64,000 bases of DNA, from the NCBI GenBank assembly GCA_030052745.1, contig JANBVO010000053.1, positions 147,247 through 211,246 of the forward strand, written 5' to 3'. Positions 57,426 through 64,000 of this stretch are shown one piece after another. Within the stretch, counting starts at the first letter, position 1; every line of letters begins with the position of its first letter. Source of the stretch: Pleurostoma richardsiae. Its lineage: Eukaryota > Ascomycota > Sordariomycetes > Calosphaeriales > Pleurostomataceae. The translations under genes and the position numbers were made by a program. The notes below the pieces were generated by a model. That model was not told where the DNA came from. It worked only from the letters and a program-made list of their open reading frames with translations, and did not search any database.

Positions 57426-58883
57426 CTAGACCTTGTAGAAGCAGAACCCGACGTAGAACCCCGCGGCCTCCATCTCCTCGGGCGAGACCAGCAGCGGGCC
57501 GCCGTGCCGCTCGCGCACGCCCATGCGCTCGCTCAACGGGCCCAGGACGCGGTCGTCCTTCTCCGTCTCCCAGATCTCCCGGAAGGGCTTGTGGTACTGC
57601 AGCTCGAGGTTGTAGTCCTCGGCCAGGGCGCGGAAGGCCTCCCAGGGGACGACGTACTCGGGCACCTCCTCGACGGCCTCGTGCAGGAAGAAGTTGTACT
57701 TCCACCCGAAGGGCGGCCGGAAGATGCCGTCGGCGGGTGTCTTGCCGGGGAACCGGACCCGGTAGATGTCGTTGCCCCACTCGGCCGTCTCCTCCGCCTC
57801 GCCCTCCTCCTTCTCCTCGCCCTCCTCCTCCCTCACCTCGCCGTCTTCCTCCTGCTTCTCCTCCTTCTCAGCTTCGCTGTCCTCCCCTCCGGCCGCCCCT
57901 TCCTTGGCGGCCTCCTTGGCCGCGTCGGCCTTCTTCTTCTCCGCCTTCTCCGCCATCCGCGCGTTGAACTCGGCGACCCTCTCGCCAATGACGTCCGAGT
58001 TGGGTATGGTGCCAATGAACCTCCCGCCCTTCTTGAGCGCCCCCGCCACGTTCCGCAGCATCTGCCGGGCCTTGGCCTCGCTCTCGAACGCGTAGTGCAT
58101 GCAGAACATCATGCTGACGACGTCGAACCCGCGCTCGCCGCTGATGTTGGACTGCGTGAACCCCACCTGCCGCACCACCTCGATATCGCCGATCGACTCG
58201 GCGTAGCAGTCCTTGACGCACAGCCGCGCCTCGAAAAGCCGCGCCGGCGGCCTGCCCCCCCTGCCGCCCCGCCCGCCGTGGTGCCCGCCGCCCCGCTGCG
58301 CCATGCTGCGGTACCGCTCGCGCGCCTGCTCGATCGACACCTCGGCCGGGTCGAGCCCGACGTACAGCTGCACCGGCTGCGGCGCCTGCTGCCACTTGCC
58401 CAGGTCGCCGCCCTTGCCGCACCCGATGTCCAGCACCAGCAGCTCGGCGCCGCCGCCGCCGCCGGGCCCGTGGCGGAGGTGGTCCTCGTCCGGGGAGAAC
58501 TTCTGGATGATGCAGCTCTTGACCCAGTTGTTGAAGCTGCGCAGGCCCTTGATCCGGCTGTCGGTCTTGCGCCAGTCGCGGCCGCGCTCGGGCACGGCGT
58601 TGTAGTGGGCCGTGACCACGTCGTTGATGGCGGCCCGCGCGGAGAAGGAGGCGCCGCCGGGGCCGCCGGGGCCGCCTTGTTGCTGCTGGAGGGCGCGCTC
58701 GCGCTCCGCGGCTCGCCGCCGGATGAGCTCCCGCTCGGAGTCGGAGATGCGCGCGCGCTGGCCGGGGCGCTTGAGCTTGCGGGGGGGCTCGGCGGAGGAG
58801 GGGGAGCGTGATCGGGCGCGGCGCTTTGCGGGCGCGAGGGACTTGGCGTCGTAGGGCTGGGGGAGCTCGTCGTTGTCCGCCAT
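57426..58883 (-). CDS. ABD1: mRNA cap guanine-N7 methyltransferase
   Basis: Single exon, 485 residues from ATG 58883 (context AAAAATGGC). The frame stays open upstream to 59147, but the only upstream candidate start there is GTG. A basic RS-like N-terminus (KRRARSRSPSS) precedes the methyltransferase: HYNAVPERGRDWRKTDSRIKGLRSFNNWVKSCII, SAM-binding LVLDIGCGKGGDLGKW (motif I), GLDPAE, DVVSMMFCMHYAFES, GGRFIGTIPNSDVI, and the C-terminal PFGWKYNFFLHEAVEEVPEYVVPW. Abd1 methylates the GpppN cap at N7 in the nucleus. Two insertions stand out: a Gly/Arg/His-rich run in the core (near AQRGGGHHGGRGGRGG) and a ~60-residue Lys/Glu-rich insert before WGNDIYRVRF. Confidence 0.94.
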   Translation of the reverse strand: MADNDELPQPYDAKSLAPAKRRARSRSPSSAEPPRKLKRPGQRARISDSERELIRRRAAERERALQQQQGGPGGPGGASFSARAAINDVVTAHYNAVPERGRDWRKTDSRIKGLRSFNNWVKSCIIQKFSPDEDHLRHGPGGGGGAELLVLDIGCGKGGDLGKWQQAPQPVQLYVGLDPAEVSIEQARERYRSMAQRGGGHHGGRGGRGGRPPARLFEARLCVKDCYAESIGDIEVVRQVGFTQSNISGERGFDVVSMMFCMHYAFESEAKARQMLRNVAGALKKGGRFIGTIPNSDVIGERVAEFNARMAEKAEKKKADAAKEAAKEGAAGGEDSEAEKEEKQEEDGEVREEEGEEKEEGEAEETAEWGNDIYRVRFPGKTPADGIFRPPFGWKYNFFLHEAVEEVPEYVVPWEAFRALAEDYNLELQYHKPFREIWETEKDDRVLGPLSERMGVRERHGGPLLVSPEEMEAAGFYVGFCFYKV

Positions 58884-59696
58884 TTTTAGAGGAGAGTGGA
58901 TTGGTGGGAATGGGGTGGTGGAAGAGGGATATGCTGAGATGGCGTTGTCCAGTCGGAACTCGTGAGAAGTGGAGTTATGTCCAGCTCTGGAGGGCCCGAA
59001 GTGGTGGATATCGTAGGGCTTGTAATCGTTCGCAGTCGAGGTTGCTGACCGTGGGTAGGGCGAGGCTGCAAAGGGAGGGGAGGGCAGGCGTCGACGAGAA
59101 CCTGAGCTGAGTCGGACTCGGCTCTTGTAATGGCGCACGTCTGGCACAGCCTTTGCCTCTCCGCACGAGTATGAAGAAGAAAGGATTGTTGTTGTCAGTC
59201 GCCCATTGAAGAGGGAAGAGAGAGCAGAGAGGAGATGGCGACCTCTTCTTGCTCTGCTTGAGTGTGACTTGTATATGGAAGCGGAAGCTTTGGAGTATTA
59301 GGGTGCTACAGATATGGAGTGATGTGATGCTGCACTGCAAGAGAGCTTCGCAGGTCGCCGCAACGCTAAGTGAGAAGGGCAGGTACGTACCTTGGTGCCA
59401 GAGCTGGGAGACCCACCTTCGCAGCATTACGCGAGAGCCTTGCCGCCTTGCAGGGAGAGCAACGCAAGGACCACCACACCAAGGCGGTACTGTCAACTCT
59501 ATTGAATCAGTGCTTCTTCTACGCAGCTCCAGCTTCGCCTTGGTAGAGTCTTCCGTTGCACCAGCAGCTTTACGAACAAACACACAGACAGCCCTTCTCC
59601 CGCCGTATCCCGATACAGGTCTCCCTTAACATTACTCTCACCCTCCTCTCCGTCTTTCTCTCGTCTCCCCCGAGCCACAACAGCCCAGCAGCGACC
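58884..59696. other. Divergent promoter ABD1 / RPN7
   Basis: 813 nt between outward-facing starts. A 12-nt palindrome AGGTACGTACCT lies at 59381-59392. I looked for the yeast proteasome element GGTGGCAAA and did not see it. Confidence 0.45.
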
Positions 59697-61321
59697 ATGG
59701 GCTCAGATCCGCAATATGCGAAATGGCCCCTGCTGCCGCTCTCGCAACATGTCTTCACACTGACAAACCCCTACGCAACCCGGCCAGCCCAGCAGGCCGC
59801 CGTCAAGAGCCTTCAGGATGCCATCAACGAGCATAAGATGGCCCCGCTATACCGGTATCTCGCACACCCCATCGATGGGATCCTGAATGTCGTCGGCGAG
59901 GGTGGTGCGAGCGGGCCTGGCAAGCCTCTGAGCAGGAAGTCCAGCGCCGTGGGCATGATTGCTACCAAGAGCCCCACCGCCAGTATTGGCCTGCCATGGG
60001 ACGAGGGCCTGTACCAGAAGCTGAAGGACGACAACGACAGCGAGCTGGAGGGCTACCAGAATGAGGAGGAAGAGGCTGTGGAGAAGGCGGGAGACACCGA
60101 GGTCATGGCCGCGAGAGGGAAGCGGGCTGAGTTCTGGGCACGCGTGGGCGACAAGGTATCGTAAATCTTGCATATTTCAGTTGTCTCTGTAGAGGGATAC
60201 TCTGACACCACCCTTCTGCATAGGAGAAAGCCATCGCCGCCTACGAAGACGTTTTCGAGAAGACCGGCATCCTGGGCACCAAGATCGACCTCGTCCTCGC
60301 CATAGTCCGCATGGGCCTATTTTACGGTGATAAGCTCCTCGTAAAGAAGCATATCGAGCGGGCCAAGACGCTGGTCGAGAGCGGCGGTGACTGGGACCGG
60401 CGAAACCGTCTCAAGGCCTACGAGGGCCTCTACCTCCTGACAGTCCGGTCGTACAACCTCGCCGCGCCCCTGCTCCTCGACTCCCTGTCCACCTTCACCT
60501 CCTACGAGCTCTGCACCTACTCCAATCTCGTCGTCTACTCAGTGCTCGCCGGCTCCGTCAGCCTCAAGCGCGTCGACTTCAAGTCCAAGGTCGTCGACGC
60601 GCCCGAGATCAGGGCCATCCTCGGCGACGGCGAGGAGAAGCTCCTGGCGCTGACGGGCGCCATCTCCGCGGGGCCCGGCGCCGACGCCGGCGCCCAGGAC
60701 GCGTCCTCGGCCCCGGCCGCCGCCAAGACGACGGTCGTCAACCTGACGACCCTGGGCAGCAGCGTGGACCAGCCCGAGGCCGAGATGGCGGTCGACTTCT
60801 CGCCGCTGGCGCAGCTGGTCAGCAGCCTGTACAGCGGCCGCTACAAGCTCTTCTTCCAGGCGCTCGCCTCCGTCGAGGAGCAGTTCCTCACCCAGGACCG
60901 CTACCTGCACGAGCACAAGAACTGGTTCATCCGCGAGATGCGCCTGCGCGCCTACCAGCAGCTGCTGCAGAGCTACCGCGTCGTCGGCCTCGAGAGCATG
61001 GCGAGCGATTTTGGCGTCACGGTGGACTTCCTGGACCGGTATGTGTTTCTTCCCCTTTCTGACCAGCCTTGCAGAAGCTTGAAAATAAGGGAGTAAATGC
61101 TGACGTTGTATTGAAAATATAGCGATCTTGCCAAGTTCATCGCCGGTGGCCGTATCCCCTGCACGATCGACCGCGTCTCCGGCAAGGGGGTCATCGAGAC
61201 TAACCGGCCCGACGACAAGAACAAGCAGTACCAGGACGTCGTCCGCCAGGGCGACCAGCTCATCACCAAGCTGCAGAAGTACGGTCAGGCCGTGAGGCTC
61301 CGGGGCAGCGAGAGGGCATGA
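59697..61321 (+). CDS. RPN7: 26S proteasome regulatory lid subunit Rpn7
   Basis: Three exons (59697-60155, 60224-61038, 61123-61321), 490 residues, longer than the ~430 of yeast mainly through a Ser/Gly-rich loop (GEGGASGPGKPLSRKSSAVG) and an Ala/Gly-rich loop near residues 270-290. TPR-like helical repeats (KAIAAYEDVFEKTGILGTKIDLVLAIVRMGLFY; HIERAKTLVESGGDWDRRNRLKAYEGLY) are followed by the PCI domain (FFQALASVEEQFL onward to FIAGGRIPCTIDRVSGKGVIETNRPD). Rpn7 bridges subunits of the proteasome lid and is essential for assembly. The last intron splits the PCI winged-helix part (DFLDR|DLAKF). Confidence 0.94.
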
Positions 61322-61842
61322 TGGATCGTGTTTTTGCGTACGAGTCGATTCGTTCCCTGTCACACGCCGCGGCTCCGTGACGTTTCGGGGCTCCCATCAG
61401 AGGGAGGGCTATCTATGGCGGTTGGCGGCAACAAGACGTGTGCTAGTAGTATCTGTATGATATACCTAGGTACCTCCTACCTTAGACGAGAGTCGAATTG
61501 ATGACCTACGGGGGCATTCAACAGGTGCTCTCGAGTGAGAATCGGGAAATTATTTGGAGCTTTTTTTCATTTTTTTTTTTCATTCTTCCTAATCCCTTTG
61601 TCGCCATGCCGCGGACTATTTGCTGCGCTTTTAAGTGTCATATTTGCCTCAAAGGCTTGACGCCGATAAAGTAAAGCACTTTTCCCTCTCCAGAGAACCA
61701 GCCCATAGGCGAGAAACCGAGCATCGAATCGAAAGCCAAACAGACGTCAGGGGTACTCACTCACAATCGCAATGGGACTCTAGCAGTCCGGTATAACGCA
61801 GCCCTTCCAGTCAATCCCAAGCTAGAGAACCTTTTTACCCTC
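61322..61842. other. Convergent intergenic region
   Basis: 521 nt between the RPN7 and ALT stop codons. It has a TACCTAGGTA palindrome at 61463-61472 and a T-rich tract at about 61561-61580. No gene seen. Confidence 0.5.
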
Positions 61843-63356
61843 TCATCTGTACTCCTCCATGAACTTCTTGTGAAAGTTGATGATCGAGCCCACCCACTCC
61901 GTGCCGGGAGGGAGGAACGTGGTCCGGAAGTGCAACGTGCCCTCCTTCTGGCCGAAGCCGTGCCCGGGGACGACGCAGACGCCCGTGGCCTCCAGCATCT
62001 TCATGCAGTAGAACTCGTCCGGGGTGCGGCCCTCCTTGGCGGCCTCCTTGGTGGCCCCGGGCGGGAGGCGGATGGTGGGGAACAAGTACATGGCGCCCTG
62101 GGGGTCCGCGCACTCGACACCCTCCATCTGGTCGAACGCCTTGTGCAGGGCCTCGGCGCGCTCCCGGAGCCCGTTGTAGATGCCGTCGTACTCCTGCCGG
62201 TAGAGCGGGTAGCTCGGCTCGCCCTCCTTGGGCGGGTTGACCATGAGCTCGACGAGGCACTGGCCGATGACGGGCGCGCACAGCGTGATGGACACGAACT
62301 TGTAGATCTCGGCCTGCACCTCCGGGTCGAAGCCCACCAGCTCGAAGTAGGCGCCGCGGTGCCCGCACTCGCCGACCATGCCCTTGCTGACGGAGTGCAG
62401 GCTCGCCAGCTCCACCAGGTCGTACTTGCCCGGCGCCTCCGCCTGCATCTTCCGCAGGACCTGCTTGAAGCTGTGGAACTTGCCGACGAAGACGTTGGTC
62501 TGGTAGACCTCGTCGGCCATGATGACGAGGCTCTCCTGCCGCGCGAACTCGATCACGGACCGGATGTCCTCCTCCGGCAGGGACGCGCCAGTGGGGTTTC
62601 CGGGGTTGATGATGACAATGGCGCGGACATCGACGCCCTGGTCCTTGGCCTTCTGGTGGGCGGACTTGATCTCTTCCAGAGAGGTGCCCCAGTTGTGGTG
62701 CTCGTTGAGATAGTACGGCACGGCCTTCGCGTCCAAGACCGAGAGCGAGGCGGTGTAGAGTGGGTATTGCGGGATAGGGATGAGGATGCCGGAGTCGGGG
62801 CCTGCACAGATGATGTGCAGCAGGATGTTCACGCCAGTGGAAGCTCCAGTTGTGAGATAGATATCGCCCTCGTGTGCCGGGAAGCCGTCTCGTCCTGGTA
62901 AAAGTCAGTCAGACGGCCGGGTGGCTGGTAAACACCGTAGTGACACTCACTCTCGAGAAAGTCCGCAACGGATTGCCTAATTGCCGGGACGCCGTTGCTT
63001 GCGCTATAAGCCCCAACCGACCCGACCTTGCTCAGCAGCCATTTGGCTCTTGCAATCACATCCGACTTATAACCCAGCTGTTCCAGGAGGATGTTCTCGT
63101 GCTCCAATAGTTTGGGGTTCTCGAGAAGGCTGAGCACTTGCCGGAAGAAGGTTATGGGCTTCTGGTCGAGCTGTTGCGGGTTGCCAATGTTGGCGGAAAT
63201 GACATGCTCGAAGGGGAGGTCGGTGTCGCCCCGTGCGATCTTGGCCCGATACAGCTCCGACTTGATGGCTAGCTCGCCTCTCACTGCATATTTGGCGGCT
63301 TTAACGCGGGGGTTGATGTTGGTAATGTTCAACCTGCGGGACGAAGTAGACGACAT
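61843..63356 (-). CDS. ALT1: Alanine aminotransferase
   Basis: Two exons (62951-63356, 61843-62894), 56-nt intron (GTGAGT...TACCAG), 485 residues. A class I PLP aminotransferase of the alanine type: it interconverts L-alanine + 2-oxoglutarate with pyruvate + glutamate. Signatures: NINPRVKAAKYAVRGELAIKSE at the N-terminus, SANIGNPQQL, YSASNGVPAIRQ, LTTGASTGV, VIINPGNPTG (PLP/substrate-binding), MADEVYQ, and the Schiff-base lysine in SVSKGMVGECGHRG (about residue 305). ATG 63356 is the best visible start. The frame stays open upstream to 63486 with an Arg-rich sequence resembling a mitochondrial presequence, but no upstream ATG is visible, so cytosolic versus dual targeting is open. Confidence 0.93.
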
Positions 63357-64000
63357 TGTGCGGGCGCGGGGCAGTCGAGCTTGCCAGAGGTGGTTGTCAA
63401 GGCGTCGTTGAAACCTCGGCGGGGCAGTTGTGAAGAGAGATGTTGGTGGGGTAGAGAGGGCGTTGCTGTCTGCACGGAGTAAATAAGTTCAAGTTAGAAT
63501 GACTCAATTCTCGAGAATACTAGAAAAGCAACGGCGCAACGACAGAGCTATATAGCAAGAGAGGAGACAGAGGGGACAGGGTCCTGACTTCAAGACAAAT
63601 GAGGGAATTAACAGGCCAAGCAGAGTCGAATGTTTGCGTCTTTGACTTCTGCCCGGAGGATGCGACGTACAGACAGGGCGGGTGTGCTGTTTGCCAATGC
63701 GGAGCGGATCACGAGTGTAGAGGTTGTGTAAGGGAAAATCAGCGCATTTCCCCGTCCAGTCTGATGCTAGCTGGGTGTAGAGGAGGGTAGAGAGATGGGC
63801 CAAAGGGGAGTCATCCCGCCCTCCCCACGGTAAAATGGGACGACGGAGCAGCCCAGAGCGGCTCGTGGCTATGGAAGCCCGCGGGCAGCTGGAAAACCTC
63901 TTCGGCAGTGCGATGGCTGCAACCAGGGTTGGGAAATTAGTTCGTAGTTAATAGTTAATTAACTAACTACACGTAGTTAGTTAGTTAAAGTTAGTAAATA
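63357..64000. other. ALT upstream region and right edge
   Basis: 644 nt. It holds the possible ALT 5' extension and a leader-intron acceptor (CCGTGCAG, minus strand, ending at 63470), with a CTAAC branch-like site at about 63493-63498. A TTAGTTA-rich tract with a perfect inverted repeat occupies the last 60 nt. Confidence 0.45.
63960..63983. repeat. Perfect inverted repeat TAACTAACTAC-(2)-GTAGTTAGTTA
   Basis: Two 11-nt arms (63960-63970 and 63973-63983) with a 2-nt centre, embedded in a TTAGTTA-rich tract that continues to the window edge. It could form a hairpin or cruciform; origin unknown. Confidence 0.85.

Noticed and set aside
57504-58811. 435-codon frame antisense to ABD1
   Set aside because: It arises from high GC at third codon positions of ABD1; low-complexity Leu/Ala/Gly/Arg product with no domain.
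58884-59147. N-terminal extension of ABD1
   Set aside because: The frame is open but contains no ATG; it starts only at a GTG, and the ATG at 58883 has good context.
60539-61363. 274-codon frame antisense to RPN7
   Set aside because: Shadow frame across a real gene and its intron; no motif.
61870-62901. 343-codon frame antisense to alanine aminotransferase
   Set aside because: Mirror of a strongly conserved enzyme; no family match, biased composition.
1-64000. CRISPR arrays, rRNA genes, intact transposons
   Set aside because: No regularly spaced repeats, no rRNA-like sequence, and no transposase or reverse-transcriptase motif in any frame.

Overview
The window is nuclear DNA from a filamentous ascomycete (Pezizomycotina, most likely Sordariomycetes). 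The evidence is 23 protein genes of fungal type, about 50 short introns (mostly 50-110 nt) with GTRNGT donors, CTRAY-like branch sites and YAG or AAG acceptors, GC-rich coding sequence, and fungus-specific families (AcuK, CreC, CreD, Clr5-ankyrin, Gem1). Genes lie on both strands without operons. I see no rRNA, tRNA, CRISPR, phage or intact transposon.

Layout: 0-9 kb holds a SET-domain protein, a small mitochondrial protein, a RING-H2 protein, FMP52 and riboflavin kinase FMN1. 9-18 kb holds the gluconeogenesis regulator AcuK/ERT1, a 3.5 kb gene-poor stretch and a six-exon MFS transporter. 18-30 kb holds PAN2 (12 exons), a mitochondrial oxoglutarate/malate-type carrier, a gene-poor stretch, an SDR oxidoreductase and BUD22. 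31-38.6 kb is dense: centrin CDC31, a four-helix membrane protein, BFR2, the Fe-S assembly factor IND1 and the Miro GTPase GEM1. 40-49.5 kb has creC and creD on the same strand, separated by 4.9 kb with no recognisable gene. 51-64 kb holds SLM1, a Clr5-ankyrin protein, the mRNA cap methyltransferase ABD1, proteasome subunit RPN7 and alanine aminotransferase.

Themes: carbon-source control and metabolism recur (acuK, creC, creD, the carrier, alanine aminotransferase). So do mitochondrial functions (FMP52, IND1, GEM1, the carrier, the small leader-bearing protein, possibly ALT) and ribosome/mRNA biology (BUD22, BFR2, PAN2, ABD1). Several start codons sit on tiny first exons (5 nt in creC, 10 nt in GEM1, 19 nt in the RING gene, 21 nt in PAN2), so naive single-ORF annotation would get their N-termini wrong. 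All splice structures were built by hand from splice signals, reading-frame phase and remembered family sequence. They were not checked against RNA. I did not find a clearly novel multi-gene system; the most useful leads are the creC-creD linkage, the gene-poor blocks, a 55-codon membrane ORF, and the scattered palindromes.
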